From: Oscillospiraceae bacterium
Lineage (GTDB): Bacteria; Bacillota; Clostridia; Oscillospirales; Oscillospiraceae
Length of the DNA stretch: 44,867 nt
Direction of reading: 5' to 3'
NCBI GenBank assembly: GCA_017466665.1
Contig: JAFTTQ010000050.1
Span: forward strand, 1-44,867
In this document: one piece after another, positions 32,931-41,727 of the stretch
How the letters are laid out: each line of letters begins with the position of its first letter
Position numbering within the stretch: position 1 is the stretch's first letter
Position numbers and translations under genes: made by a program
The notes under the pieces: model-generated
The model's input: only the letters and a program-made list of their open reading frames with translations
What the model was told of the DNA's origin: nothing
The model's database searches: none

Positions 32931-34631
32931 ATGACATTAACGATAGATGGAAAGCAAGTAGTCGCCCAACCGGGACAGAGCCTTTTGGATATAATCCAGA
33001 TATTGGGTATGGAAGGAAAGACGATTTCAGAAAGACCCATTGCGGCAAAAATTGCAGGAGAGGTGTTTAGCCTCAATTACATACCTGTTCGCCAGAAGGA
33101 TACCTGCAATGAGCGTTTATCGATCCGCCGCGCAATGGCGGCATCCAATGGGGTGATCCAGCTTTTGCGGCTGACGGATCCGGCTGGACGGGATGTGTAT
33201 GACCGTACAGCTCAGTTTGTAATCTTTTTGGCACTGCATCAGCTTTGGCCAAGGGCAAAGGCAAAAATGGGTTGTACCGTTGGCCCTGCGCTGTTTGTCG
33301 AGGTAACAGGAGAGGACGGCTTTTCTGCTGAAAAGCTGCGCCGCCAGGTGATCTCCATTGTGGAGCAGGATATGCCTATGATCCGCCGCCGTATTACCAC
33401 CCGGGAGGCGATCGAACACTTCGAGACAGAAGGGCAGGAGGATAAGGCAAAGCTGCTGTCCTGGCGGAAAGAGCCGGAATTTGATGTATACTGCTCCGGG
33501 GAGTTTATGGATTATTATTACGGTGAGCTTGCTCCCTCCACCGGCTATTTGCAGTCCTGGAATATATTACCCGCCCAGGGTGGTTTCTTCTTTGTATATC
33601 CCGACGAGCTGTATCCCAACTGGCCGGCTGCCTATCAGGAAATGCCCAATTTCCTTTCTGTCAGCACCGAAGGTTCCCGCTGGTGCGAGCTGATGGGCTG
33701 CGAAACGGTGGCAGATCTGAATGCTCTGGTGGAAAGCGGCAAGATCCGGGAGCTGATCCGGGTCAATGAGGCATTGCACGAAAAGCGTTTTTCTCAGGTG
33801 GCAGATATGGTCTGCCAAAGAGGTGCCAAGATCGTGATGCTGGCTGGTCCCAGCTCCTCCGGCAAGACCACCTCTGCCAACCGGCTGGCGACCCAGCTCC
33901 GTGTCCACGGTAAAAAACCTATACTGATGGGACTGGATGATTATTATATTGACCGGGATAAGATCGCTCCCGGCCCTGACGGCAAGGTGGACTTGGAGCA
34001 TATCAATACCATTGATACTGACCTGTTCCGTCAGAATCTTCGGGATCTTCTGAACGGTAAAACCGTTGAGATCCCCACCTTCAGCTTTGTCAAAGGCCGA
34101 CGGGAGTGGAAGGGTCATATTATGACCCTGGAGGAAAGCACTGTGATCATTGTTGAGGGCTTGCACGCCCTTAACCCGGTACTTCTGCCGGATAAGGTGG
34201 ATTCCAATAAGATATTTAAGCTCTACGTCAGTCCCTTGCTGCCCCTGAATCTGGACGACCATAACCGAATTCCCACCAGCTACCTGCGTCTATTACGCAG
34301 AACGGTTCGGGATTATGAGACCCGTGGTTCTTCCGTAGCCCGTACAATGTCCATGTGGGATTCTGTCCGCCGGGGAGAAAAACGGTGGATATTCCCTTAT
34401 CAGGAGCAGGCAGATCTGATCTTCAACAGCTCTACTCTTTATGAGCTTGCGGTGCTGAAAAAGCACATTTATCCATTGCTGGCAGAGGTTCAGCCGGAGG
34501 AAGAATGCTATGAACAGGTTCGTGGCATCGTCAAGATCCTGAACTATGTTTTGGAAGCGGATGTGGACGATGAGATCCCACCCACCAGCTTAGTCCGGGA
34601 ATTTATTGGGGGAAATACCTTCTACAAGTAG
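32931..34631 (+). CDS. Nucleoside (uridine) kinase with N-terminal TGS/ThrRS-like domains
   Basis: This protein has 566 residues from the ATG at 32931, with GAGGAGGTG ten bases upstream; a frame opening at 32898 has no such site. Residues 1-60 form a TGS/ubiquitin-like domain (LTIDGKQVVAQPGQSLLDI) and about 70-240 resemble the second additional domain of threonyl-tRNA synthetase. From about residue 300 comes a uridine kinase/phosphoribulokinase core. Walker A is AGPSSSGKTTSANRLA, followed by a GLDDYYIDRD substrate loop and IVEGLHALNP. This fusion is standard for clostridial nucleoside kinases. It would phosphorylate uridine or a similar nucleoside using a nucleoside triphosphate; exact substrate unknown. 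A terminator follows. Confidence 0.88.
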   Translation: MTLTIDGKQVVAQPGQSLLDIIQILGMEGKTISERPIAAKIAGEVFSLNYIPVRQKDTCNERLSIRRAMAASNGVIQLLRLTDPAGRDVYDRTAQFVIFLALHQLWPRAKAKMGCTVGPALFVEVTGEDGFSAEKLRRQVISIVEQDMPMIRRRITTREAIEHFETEGQEDKAKLLSWRKEPEFDVYCSGEFMDYYYGELAPSTGYLQSWNILPAQGGFFFVYPDELYPNWPAAYQEMPNFLSVSTEGSRWCELMGCETVADLNALVESGKIRELIRVNEALHEKRFSQVADMVCQRGAKIVMLAGPSSSGKTTSANRLATQLRVHGKKPILMGLDDYYIDRDKIAPGPDGKVDLEHINTIDTDLFRQNLRDLLNGKTVEIPTFSFVKGRREWKGHIMTLEESTVIIVEGLHALNPVLLPDKVDSNKIFKLYVSPLLPLNLDDHNRIPTSYLRLLRRTVRDYETRGSSVARTMSMWDSVRRGEKRWIFPYQEQADLIFNSSTLYELAVLKKHIYPLLAEVQPEEECYEQVRGIVKILNYVLEADVDDEIPPTSLVREFIGGNTFYK

Positions 34632-34645
34632 TCTGAAAACAGTAA

Positions 34646-34679
34646 CCGGTCAGCCTGTTGGCTGACCGGTGCTCTTTTA
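34646..34679. terminator. Terminator between nucleoside kinase and ABC permease (converging)
   Basis: ACCGGTCAGCC (34646-34656) pairs perfectly with GGCTGACCGGT (34661-34671), followed by GCTCTTTTA on the + strand. It lies 15 bases after the kinase stop. Confidence 0.8.
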
Positions 34680-35450
34680 AATATTCAGCTTGTTTTTGAC
34701 CAGATAATGCATAATGAAATATCCGCCAACAGAGATTGCCAGCATTAAGATTCCTGTAATGATCATTGTGGAATCCATGCTGATCTCACCGTAGATGGAA
34801 TCGACGGCTGCAAGCTCTGTAATACTCAAAAAACTGGTTATAAAAGAAACCAGCATACTGATCAGGTAGCCGATGCCGAAGGCAGCCAGGATCTTGTGCT
34901 TTTTGGCGATCAGTGAACCAATGGTAATGGACAGCATAGGCAGGATGATCCCGTAAGAAAAGGAACCGAGGATCTGAAGGATAGAAGCAAAAATGTTTCC
35001 TGCGTAGCTGATCTCAAAAAAGACCTGGAAGGGGAAGTCAACTAAATCCGAGATCAAAGGCGCAAACGTCAGAAAAAAGCATAGAATAACCACCAGAAGG
35101 GTGATAAGATTCCAGATCACGATATTTACGATGCTGGCAAGCAGGATCTGATGGGTGGTAGCAGGCAATGTAAAGGTCAGATAGCCTTCATCGGTGAATT
35201 TACCTTTATAGAACCTGTAAAACAGGTAAAAGGAGCTGCCAGCGGAATACACCACAAATAATATTATGATACCAAAGAGAAGAATCATAGATAAAAATAC
35301 AAAAATAACGTTATCTTGCGTTACGAACTGCTGTGATACGAGCAGCATCATCACATATCCCAAAACGGCAGAGAGTAATGCCGCCACCGTTATGGGGAGT
35401 AATGCCTTTTTGACTGTGCGGAATTCATATTTTAACAGCTTGGTAAACAT
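34677..35450 (-). CDS. ABC-2-type transporter permease
   Basis: This 257-residue, strongly hydrophobic protein has about six membrane helices: about 17-37 (LLPITVAALLSAVLGYVMML), 48-75, 104-130, 150-175, 190-212 and 230-252. A short basic N-terminus, FTKLLKYEFRTVKK, is typical of ABC-2 permeases. The start overlaps the ATPase gene by 19 bases, so they are co-translated. It forms the membrane channel of the exporter with the ATPase encoded directly upstream. The cargo is unknown; exporters of this type often give peptide-antibiotic resistance or stress response. Confidence 0.85.
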   Translation of the reverse strand: MFTKLLKYEFRTVKKALLPITVAALLSAVLGYVMMLLVSQQFVTQDNVIFVFLSMILLFGIIILFVVYSAGSSFYLFYRFYKGKFTDEGYLTFTLPATTHQILLASIVNIVIWNLITLLVVILCFFLTFAPLISDLVDFPFQVFFEISYAGNIFASILQILGSFSYGIILPMLSITIGSLIAKKHKILAAFGIGYLISMLVSFITSFLSITELAAVDSIYGEISMDSTMIITGILMLAISVGGYFIMHYLVKNKLNI

Positions 35451-36142
35451 CTGAACACCTCCCGGAAATATTCATCCACAGATTTGCCGGTTTCTGCCTT
35501 GAGACCTTCAACAGTGCCGTGGATCACGACCTGACCGAAGTGCAGGAAGATAAATTCATCCAAGACCTGCTCCACATCTGCAATCAAATGGGTAGAGATC
35601 AAGATGGTGGCATCCGGGTCAAAGTTGGTTAAAATAGTATTTAGAATATAGTCACGGGCGGCGGGATCCACGCCGGCAATAGGCTCATCCAGCAAATAAA
35701 GCTTTGCCCGGCGTGACATAACAAGAGCAAGCTGTACCTTCTCCTTTGCGCCCTTAGAAAGCACGTTGAATTTGGATTTCAGATCCAGATTCAGAGCACC
35801 GAGAATGGATTCTGCCCGCTGACGGTCAAAATCCTCGTAAAAATCCTGAAAAAATTCAATCAGGTCGATGATCCTTTGCTTGGGCTCAAAGTACACCCGG
35901 TCAGGGAGGTAGGATACCAAAGCCTTGGTTTCCGGGCCAACAGGCTTTCCACAAATGAGCATTTGCCCGGAGGTGGGGGTAAGCAGTCCGGCGGCGATCT
36001 TTACAAGCGTAGATTTTCCGCTGCCGTTGGGGCCTAACAGGCCGATGATCTTGCCGCTGGGCAGGGACAAATCGATGCCGCAAAGAGCCTTGGTGGCATC
36101 GTAGGTTTTCTTAAGCGCAATGGCTTGCAATCGAGTTTCCAT
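35432..36142 (-). CDS. ABC transporter ATP-binding protein
   Basis: This 236-residue ATPase has Walker A GLLGPNGSGKST (about residues 34-45), Q-loop region SYLPDRVYFEP, a degenerate signature LSKGAKEKVQLALVM, Walker B LYLLDEPIAGVD, and the His switch STHLIADVEQ. The LSKG signature is known in YtrB/EcsA-type exporters. It overlaps the permease gene and is preceded by a small membrane-protein gene, 17 bases away, to give a three-gene leftward operon. No GntR-type regulator of the usual YtrA kind is found next to it. Confidence 0.93.
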   Translation of the reverse strand: METRLQAIALKKTYDATKALCGIDLSLPSGKIIGLLGPNGSGKSTLVKIAAGLLTPTSGQMLICGKPVGPETKALVSYLPDRVYFEPKQRIIDLIEFFQDFYEDFDRQRAESILGALNLDLKSKFNVLSKGAKEKVQLALVMSRRAKLYLLDEPIAGVDPAARDYILNTILTNFDPDATILISTHLIADVEQVLDEFIFLHFGQVVIHGTVEGLKAETGKSVDEYFREVFRCLPSC

Positions 36143-36159
36143 AAAAAGTCCTCTCCGTC

Positions 36160-36450
36160 TTATAGCTTAGCAGGGAAATTCAGAATCAGCGAAAATAGCA
36201 GGCAAATGATAATTGCGCCTGCGGCTAAAGTCATCCACATAGTTTTTGGCCGCAGCAGGAGCTTTGTCACATAAAGATAGGCAAGGCATAAACCGCAGAC
36301 CAAAATGGTAATAATAGCCGTAACTGCCTTGAGCCAGATGATGCCGTTTCCCGCAGCAATCAAATAAATGATGAATAATACGGTAGCGGCGATCAGCACA
36401 GCCGTCATTATGGTTTCCATTTGCTTAAAACGTTTTGCGTCCTTTGTCAT
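36160..36450 (-). CDS. Small membrane protein (two helices)
   Basis: This protein has 96 residues from the ATG at 36450, with GGAGGGAATT upstream; a longer frame would start before the promoter. After a basic cytoplasmic start (MTKDAKRFKQM) there are membrane helices at about 15-33, 40-60 and probably 72-92. Nothing matches a named family. It opens the exporter operon and is followed by the ATPase after 17 bases, so an accessory role is plausible. Confidence 0.65.
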   Translation of the reverse strand: MTKDAKRFKQMETIMTAVLIAATVLFIIYLIAAGNGIIWLKAVTAIITILVCGLCLAYLYVTKLLLRPKTMWMTLAAGAIIICLLFSLILNFPAKL

Positions 36451-36475
36451 AGCAATTCCCTCCGTTTCATATGCA

Positions 36476-36504
36476 ATTTTAGCATAGGCTGTCGAAAAAT
36501 GCAA
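36476..36504 (-). promoter_or_regulatory. Promoter for the ABC exporter operon
   Basis: Leftward, -35 TTGCAT (36504-36499), a 17-base spacer and -10 TAAAAT (36481-36476) precede the small membrane-protein gene at 36450. Confidence 0.6.
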
Positions 36505-36544
36505 GAATATGAAAAAAACATCTTCTTATATTTTGCATAAATAC

Positions 36545-36573
36545 TTGCACCGGAAGAAATATGGTGCTATAAT
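36545..36573 (+). promoter_or_regulatory. Promoter of the scpA operon
   Basis: -35 TTGCAC (36545-36550), a 17-base spacer and consensus -10 TATAAT (36568-36573) precede the ATG at 36607. It diverges from the exporter-operon promoter. Confidence 0.75.
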
Positions 36574-36606
36574 TGATTCAGTATGTAAAGAAGACGGAGA
36601 GAGCAT

Positions 36607-37410
36607 ATGTCTGAACCGCAATACCGGCTGGAAGGCATCGTCCATACCCGCAATGAGGGGATGGAGGACTTTGAAGGGCCTTTGGATGTTATCTTCCTGC
36701 TGCTGAGTAAAAATAAAATAGAGATTCAGGATGTGTCCATCACCGCTATTTTGGAGCAGTATTTGGCTTATCTTGATGAGATGAAGCGGCTGGATATGGA
36801 GATTGCCAGTGAGTTTATTACCATGGCATCCCACCTGATGCTGATTAAAACCAAAATGCTGCTGTCTGCGGCGGAGGCCGCGGAGGCAGAATCGGAATTG
36901 GATCTTTTGCGCCAGTCTCTGATCGAGCGCCAGCGGAAAGAGGCGATTGAGCAGATCCGCATTGCCATAACGGTTTTGGAGCCCCGCAATGAGATCGGGC
37001 GGAGCCTGTTTACCAAGCAGCCGGAACCCCTGCGCCGGGATGAAACCTACCGTTATAAGCACGAGCCAGAGGATATGCTCCGGGCACTGGATGAGATTTC
37101 TGAGCGTAATCAGCGCCGTTTGCCCCCGCCGACTGTGAATTTTAAAGGCATCGTCGGTAAAGAGCCTTACCCGGTTACCAAGAAGGCGACGGAGCTTGTT
37201 CGCCGGTTGGTGCTCCGGGGAATTGAAAAGCTGAAAAACCTCTTTAAGGGCAGTAAAAGCCGTTCGGAGATCGTTGCGACATTTATTGCGATCCTTGAGC
37301 TGTGTAAAACCAATTCTGTTGTCCTTGAGGACGATGTATCCGGCGAAAATCCCAATGTCCGTTTGATCAAGAAGCCGGAAAATGATATTCAAGTAGAGGA
37401 GATGACTTAA
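36607..37410 (+). CDS. scpA: Segregation and condensation protein A (kleisin)
   Basis: This 267-residue kleisin bridges the two SMC heads and, with ScpB, forms the SMC-ScpAB condensin that organises and separates the chromosome. The N-terminus shows the ScpA hallmark DFEGPLDVIFLLLSKNKIEI, then DMEIASEFITMASHLMLIKTKMLL. The winged-helix C-terminus (about 195-250) closes the ring. The start has GGAGAGAG ahead of it. The stop overlaps the scpB start (TAATG), a coupling conserved in Firmicutes. It heads a run of eight co-directional, mostly overlapping genes. Confidence 0.96.
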   Translation: MSEPQYRLEGIVHTRNEGMEDFEGPLDVIFLLLSKNKIEIQDVSITAILEQYLAYLDEMKRLDMEIASEFITMASHLMLIKTKMLLSAAEAAEAESELDLLRQSLIERQRKEAIEQIRIAITVLEPRNEIGRSLFTKQPEPLRRDETYRYKHEPEDMLRALDEISERNQRRLPPPTVNFKGIVGKEPYPVTKKATELVRRLVLRGIEKLKNLFKGSKSRSEIVATFIAILELCKTNSVVLEDDVSGENPNVRLIKKPENDIQVEEMT

Positions 37411-38009
37411 TGGAACAAGAAGAATTGCAAAGGGCCATTGAAGCCATCTTGTTTGCTGCCGGTGAGCGTATCGAGATATCCCGGCTGGCGGCTGTTCTGG
37501 AAACCGATCCCAAGGAGATCGAAGAGGCTGCCGATGCTTTGGCAAATGAGCTTTCCTTCAATCGCCGGGGTATTCGTATTTTAAAGCTGGAAAAAGGCTA
37601 TCAGATGGTATCCTCCGGCGAAATGGCGGATTTTATTACCGCTGCCCTGGAAACCAGAAAGCCGCCAAAGCTCTCATCTTCTCAGTTGGAGGCACTGACC
37701 ATTGTTGCCTATTATCAGCCTGCCACCAAAGCGATGGTAGAGCAGATCCGCGGTGTGGACAGCTCCTATTCCATCGGCGCGCTGCTGAATAAAAAGCTGA
37801 TCGAGGATGCGGGCCGTTTGAATGTGCCCGGAAGACCGATCCTGTACCGCACCACCTCGAATTTCCTGCGTACCTTTGGCCTTAGCTCCTTGGAGGAGCT
37901 GCCGGAGATCGAAAAGGTCAGCTTAGGTGAGCCTGTTGCTGTGGTGGACGAGGATCAGCAGTCTATCCCGGAAGTGACCGGCCAGACGCAGAATACGGAG
38001 GAAGCCTGA
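37410..38009 (+). CDS. scpB: Segregation and condensation protein B
   Basis: This 199-residue partner of ScpA has the family's two winged-helix domains: about 1-80 (AIEAILFAAGERIEISRLA) and about 85-165 (SSQLEALTIVAYYQPATKAMVEQIRGVDSS). The conserved GRPILYRTT and FLRTFGLSSLEELP end the second domain. The C-terminal 25 residues are acidic and variable. It dimerises and binds ScpA in the SMC complex. Its first and last bases overlap the neighbouring genes by one base each. Confidence 0.96.
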   Translation: MEQEELQRAIEAILFAAGERIEISRLAAVLETDPKEIEEAADALANELSFNRRGIRILKLEKGYQMVSSGEMADFITAALETRKPPKLSSSQLEALTIVAYYQPATKAMVEQIRGVDSSYSIGALLNKKLIEDAGRLNVPGRPILYRTTSNFLRTFGLSSLEELPEIEKVSLGEPVAVVDEDQQSIPEVTGQTQNTEEA

Positions 38010-38638
38010 TGACCGGCTGGCTAATCGCCCTGGGTATTTTGGTGCTGCTTGCCATTTTGCCCGTTGGTGTTTGCCTGATCTATGATGAGAACGGCCTGAT
38101 CCTGTCGCTTTTGTTAGGCACGGTCAGGATCAAATTGTATCCGAAGGCTTCCAAAGAAGATAAAAAGAAGAAAAAAGAGAAGCCCAAAAAGCAGAAAAAA
38201 AAGGATGTTAAAGCTGCGCTACCCAAAACAAAGCCTGCCAAGAAGGAAAAATCCGGTGGTAAAATTACGGATTTTCTGCCCCTTGTGGATGTGGGTCTGA
38301 GATTTTTAGGCAGCTTTCGGAGAAAGCTCCGGGTCAAACGGCTGGAGCTCAATTATGTGATGGCGGGTGGCGATCCCTGTGACCTGGCTTTAAGCTACGG
38401 CAAAGCCTGGACAGCGGTGGGCAATCTGATGCCCCTGTTGGAGCGCATTTTTGTCATTAAAAAACGGAATATTCAGGTGCAGTGCGATTTTGCCGCGGAT
38501 TCTGCAAAAATTTCTGCCCGGTTGGAGATAACCATTACCATAGGCCGTATGGTTGGTATTGCGGTCAAATACGGTGTGAAAGCACTCTGTGAGTTTTTGA
38601 AAATCAAGAATAAGAATAAAGGCGGTGCCCAAAAATGA
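38009..38638 (+). CDS. DUF2953 family protein
   Basis: This 209-residue protein starts with a membrane helix (about 4-22, LIALGILVLLAILPVGVCLIY). A short beta segment (LSLLLGTVRIKLYP), a very Lys-rich linker (about 45-85) and a soluble part with LELNYVMAGGDPCDLALSYGKAW follow. This last stretch is the DUF2953 signature. Its place between scpB and gerW/ytfJ is the usual one in spore-forming Firmicutes. Its function is unknown; spore formation is inferred from context. The stop overlaps the next ATG. Confidence 0.85.
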   Translation: MTGWLIALGILVLLAILPVGVCLIYDENGLILSLLLGTVRIKLYPKASKEDKKKKKEKPKKQKKKDVKAALPKTKPAKKEKSGGKITDFLPLVDVGLRFLGSFRRKLRVKRLELNYVMAGGDPCDLALSYGKAWTAVGNLMPLLERIFVIKKRNIQVQCDFAADSAKISARLEITITIGRMVGIAVKYGVKALCEFLKIKNKNKGGAQK

Positions 38639-39027
38639 GCAAGAATTTACCCAATATGCTGGACGCGACCATTGCAAAACTGAAAGAAATGGTCAGTGTA
38701 AACTCTGTGGTAGGGGATCCTATCGTCACAGCCGATGGTGTGACCATTATTCCCGTTTCCAATGTCAGCGTTGGCTTTGGCGGCGGTGGATCTGATTTTG
38801 TTTCCAAAAATGTTAACCATCAGGATAATCCCTTTGGCGGCGGCGTGGGTGCCGGAGTTAAGGTGACCCCGGTTGCGTTTTTGATCATAAAGGACGGCAG
38901 TGTCCGTATGCTGCCGGTGGCAACACCTGCCAATACAACGGCTGACCGGATCGTGGAAATGGTTCCCGATACGCTGGATAAGATTGCTGCCTTTGTGGAT
39001 TCCAGAACGGAGAAAAAGGCAGAATAA
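38635..39027 (+). CDS. ytfJ: GerW/YtfJ family sporulation protein
   Basis: This 130-residue protein has the GerW/YtfJ pattern: SVNSVVGDPIVTADGVTIIPVSNVSVGFGGGG, with a Gly-rich turn, then NPFGGGVGAGVKVTPVAFLIIKDG. In B. subtilis YtfJ (GerW) is a spore protein needed for germination through particular receptors. The ATG overlaps the preceding stop by four bases. The presence of this gene is good evidence that the organism is a spore former. Confidence 0.92.
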   Translation: MSKNLPNMLDATIAKLKEMVSVNSVVGDPIVTADGVTIIPVSNVSVGFGGGGSDFVSKNVNHQDNPFGGGVGAGVKVTPVAFLIIKDGSVRMLPVATPANTTADRIVEMVPDTLDKIAAFVDSRTEKKAE

Positions 39028-39066
39028 TTCTCAGATCCCCGGTTACACTATTTCCGGGTGATGGAT

Positions 39067-40161
39067 ATGAAACGTAAATTTGCCAGGATGGCAGCGGCAT
39101 TGCTGGCTGCCATCCTTTTTAGTCCCTGTGCAGCATCGGCACTCTCTGCCAAGCGTGCCATTGTTGTAGATGGGCAGACAGGCAGAGTGTTATATGAGAA
39201 AAATGCCGATGAGCAGTCTCTGATTGCCAGTACTACCAAAATTATGACGGCGCTTATCGTCTGTGAGCAGTGCAATGTATTGGATCGGGTGGCGATTCCC
39301 AAGGAGGCTGTCGGGATAGAGGGCTCCTCAATATATCTTCGCGAAGGGGAGATATTGACAGTTCAGGAGCTTCTGTACGGTATGATGCTCCACAGTGGCA
39401 ATGATGCGGCAGTGGCGCTTGCCATCTATTGCGGTGGAACGGTAGAGGGTTTTGCGGAGCTGATGAACGATAAGGCGCACCGCCTTGGTATGAAGGATTC
39501 TCATTTTGTCAACCCCAACGGCTTGGATGCACCGGGGCATTATTCCACAGCCCGGGATCTGGCGACCCTGGCATCCTATGCAATGGAAAATCCCATTTTT
39601 GCCCGCACAGTTTCCGCAAAAACGGTCACGGTTGGAGAGCGATCCCTTCGCAATCACAATAAACTGCTGTGGCAGGTAGAGGGCGCGGACGGTGTGAAAA
39701 CTGGCTTTACCAAGGCAGCCGGACGAATCCTGGTTTCCAGTGCAGTACGTCAGGGCAGACGGATCGTTGCTGTGACCATCAACGCCCCCGATGACTGGAA
39801 CGATCACAAGAGCTTGCTGGAGCAAGGTTTTTCTGAGTTTACGCCCCAAACCCTGGTGCAGGAGGGGCAGTGTCTTGGGGAGCTTGCTGTGGCGGGCGGT
39901 ACAGCAGGTGTTGTCAAGCTGATTGCGGCAGAGTCTTTTTGCTATGCAATGCGAGACAGTGAAAGTTGGTCTTTAAAGCTGCCTGACCCGGGCTTTGTTT
40001 ATGCGCCGGTTGTCCAGAGGCAAAGTGCAGGGTATGCCCATATTTATGTGGACGGTGTGCCGGTGGGAAAGATTGCCCTTTTTTACGGAGAAACTGTGGA
40101 ACAGCAGCAAAGACCGGAAATTCCTTGGTATAAACGGCTTTTCTGTGGAGGAAAAGAATGA
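39067..40161 (+). CDS. D-alanyl-D-alanine carboxypeptidase (DacF-like)
   Basis: This penicillin-binding protein removes the terminal D-Ala of peptidoglycan pentapeptides. I chose the ATG at 39067, with GGGTGA five bases upstream; starts at 39058 (GTG) and 39061 (ATG) are also in frame. A signal peptide covers the first ~25 residues (basic start, hydrophobic core, ASA). The active-site motifs are complete: ASTTKIM (nucleophile Ser, general-base Lys), HSGNDAA (SxN) and DGVKTGFTK (KTG). A C-terminal PBP5-type beta domain follows. Position beside gerW suggests a DacF-like role in spore cortex, but a vegetative DacA-like role is possible. The stop overlaps rluB. Confidence 0.92.
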   Translation: MKRKFARMAAALLAAILFSPCAASALSAKRAIVVDGQTGRVLYEKNADEQSLIASTTKIMTALIVCEQCNVLDRVAIPKEAVGIEGSSIYLREGEILTVQELLYGMMLHSGNDAAVALAIYCGGTVEGFAELMNDKAHRLGMKDSHFVNPNGLDAPGHYSTARDLATLASYAMENPIFARTVSAKTVTVGERSLRNHNKLLWQVEGADGVKTGFTKAAGRILVSSAVRQGRRIVAVTINAPDDWNDHKSLLEQGFSEFTPQTLVQEGQCLGELAVAGGTAGVVKLIAAESFCYAMRDSESWSLKLPDPGFVYAPVVQRQSAGYAHIYVDGVPVGKIALFYGETVEQQQRPEIPWYKRLFCGGKE

Positions 40162-40865
40162 AGGAACGAATACAAAAGATCCTGTCTGGGCGGGGCGTAT
40201 GCTCCCGCCGGCAGGCAGAGCAGTTGATCGCGGATGGGCGTGTTACCTGTAATGGGAGCCTTTGCCAGTTGGGACAGACTGCTGATCCGGATGCGGATGT
40301 GATCCTGGTGGATGGAAAGCCTATCCCCTCTGCCGGGGCGCATATATACATAATGCTTCACAAGCCGAAAGGCTATGTAACCACCCTTTCCGACGAAAAG
40401 GGCAGAAAAGATGCTTATATGCTGGTTAAGGACTGCGGGCAGCGGGTCTATCCTGTGGGCAGGCTGGATATGGATTCGGAGGGGCTGCTGGTATTTACCA
40501 ATGACGGGGATTTTGCCAACCGTTTGATGCATCCCAGTCACCAGGTGGACAAAACCTACCGAGTGGAGGTAAAAGGCTACTCTGAGGAAGGCTTTGCAGT
40601 ACTGAAAAAGCCCATATTCTTAGACGGCTATCGGATATCACCGCCTGCGCTGCAGCTTCTTTCGGCACAGGGGGATCGCGCGACTATTCAAATCACCATC
40701 CACGAAGGCAGAAACCGTCAGGTGCGCAGAATGTGCGCAAAGGCGGGAATGCAGGTCAAACGGCTGATCCGCATTCAGGAAGGAGGTCTTTCCTTGGGTG
40801 ACCTTCCTGCCGGAAAATGGCGGTATCTAACAGAAAAAGAAATAGGGGATATGAAGTATGAATGA
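40158..40865 (+). CDS. rluB: 23S rRNA pseudouridine synthase (RluB type)
   Basis: This 235-residue enzyme isomerises a uridine in 23S rRNA. An S4 RNA-binding domain (about 1-60, MKERIQKILSGRGVCSRRQAEQLI) precedes the RsuA/RluB catalytic domain. The catalytic Asp lies in VGRLDMDSEGLL (about residue 105), and the conserved GRNRQVRRM follows at about 195. It is RluB-like by length and S4 order; RluE or RsuA are less likely. It overlaps the carboxypeptidase gene by four bases and the next gene by eight. Confidence 0.9.
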   Translation: MKERIQKILSGRGVCSRRQAEQLIADGRVTCNGSLCQLGQTADPDADVILVDGKPIPSAGAHIYIMLHKPKGYVTTLSDEKGRKDAYMLVKDCGQRVYPVGRLDMDSEGLLVFTNDGDFANRLMHPSHQVDKTYRVEVKGYSEEGFAVLKKPIFLDGYRISPPALQLLSAQGDRATIQITIHEGRNRQVRRMCAKAGMQVKRLIRIQEGGLSLGDLPAGKWRYLTEKEIGDMKYE

Positions 40866-41727
40866 AGATATTCTTTCGGTGATCGAATATAAAATGCCTA
40901 CCTTTTCTAAGGGGCAAAAACGCATTGCGTCACTGATCTGCGAATCCTATGATAAAGCGGCGTTTATGACCGCAAGCTGCCTTGGAAGGCAGGCAGGCGT
41001 ATCAGAATCCACAGTTGTTCGGTTTGCTATGGAATTAGGGTATGAGGGTTATCCGCAGATGCAGAAGGCCATGCAGGAAATGGTACTGAACCGGCTGACT
41101 TCGGTGCAGAGAATGGGTGTGACCACTGACCGTATCGGCACCCAGGATGTGGTTTCCACAGTGCTCCACGCCGATGCGGAAAAGCTGCGGCAGACCGGGG
41201 AAACGGTGGATAGAGCTGTATTCCAAAAAGCTGTGCAGGATATTATCAGCGCAAAAAATATCTATATTTTAGGTGTTCGTTCCGCATCCTCACTGGCAAG
41301 CTTTTTCGGTTACTATCTGCAATATATGTTTGACAGCGTGCATCTGATTACCAGCGGCAGTGCCGGCGAGGTGTTGGAGCAGCTTATCAATATAAAGCCG
41401 GGGGATGCGGTGATCGCCTTTAGCTTTCCCCGTTATTCTAGCTCTACCGTAGAGGGTGTTGCCTATTGCCGCAGTGTTGGCGCAACAGTGATCGGAATAA
41501 CCAACAGTATGGTATCTCCCTTGGCAGAGTATTGCGACCGTGTACTGGTTGCCAAGAGCGATATGGTTTCCATCGTGGATTCTCTGGTTGCCCCTTTAAG
41601 CCTTGTCAATGCGCTGATCGTTGCACTGTCAGCCGGCAGGGAAGAAGTCCTTCGCGCGAATTTTGATAGGCTGGAAGCCATTTGGCAGTCCCATCATATT
41701 TATGAGAAAAAGGACGAATACTTATGA
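40858..41727 (+). CDS. MurR/RpiR-family transcriptional regulator
   Basis: This 289-residue regulator joins an RpiR helix-turn-helix (about 15-75, ESYDKAAFMTASCLGRQAGVSESTVVRFAMELGY) to a SIS sugar-phosphate-binding domain (about 120-255, IYILGVRSASSLASFFGYYL, then GDAVIAFSFPRYS). In this family an amino-sugar or sugar phosphate is the effector. No sugar-use gene is adjacent, so the target is unknown. Overlap with both neighbours puts it inside the scpA operon. I infer a possible link to cell-wall recycling from the neighbouring carboxypeptidase. Confidence 0.88.
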   Translation: MNEDILSVIEYKMPTFSKGQKRIASLICESYDKAAFMTASCLGRQAGVSESTVVRFAMELGYEGYPQMQKAMQEMVLNRLTSVQRMGVTTDRIGTQDVVSTVLHADAEKLRQTGETVDRAVFQKAVQDIISAKNIYILGVRSASSLASFFGYYLQYMFDSVHLITSGSAGEVLEQLINIKPGDAVIAFSFPRYSSSTVEGVAYCRSVGATVIGITNSMVSPLAEYCDRVLVAKSDMVSIVDSLVAPLSLVNALIVALSAGREEVLRANFDRLEAIWQSHHIYEKKDEYL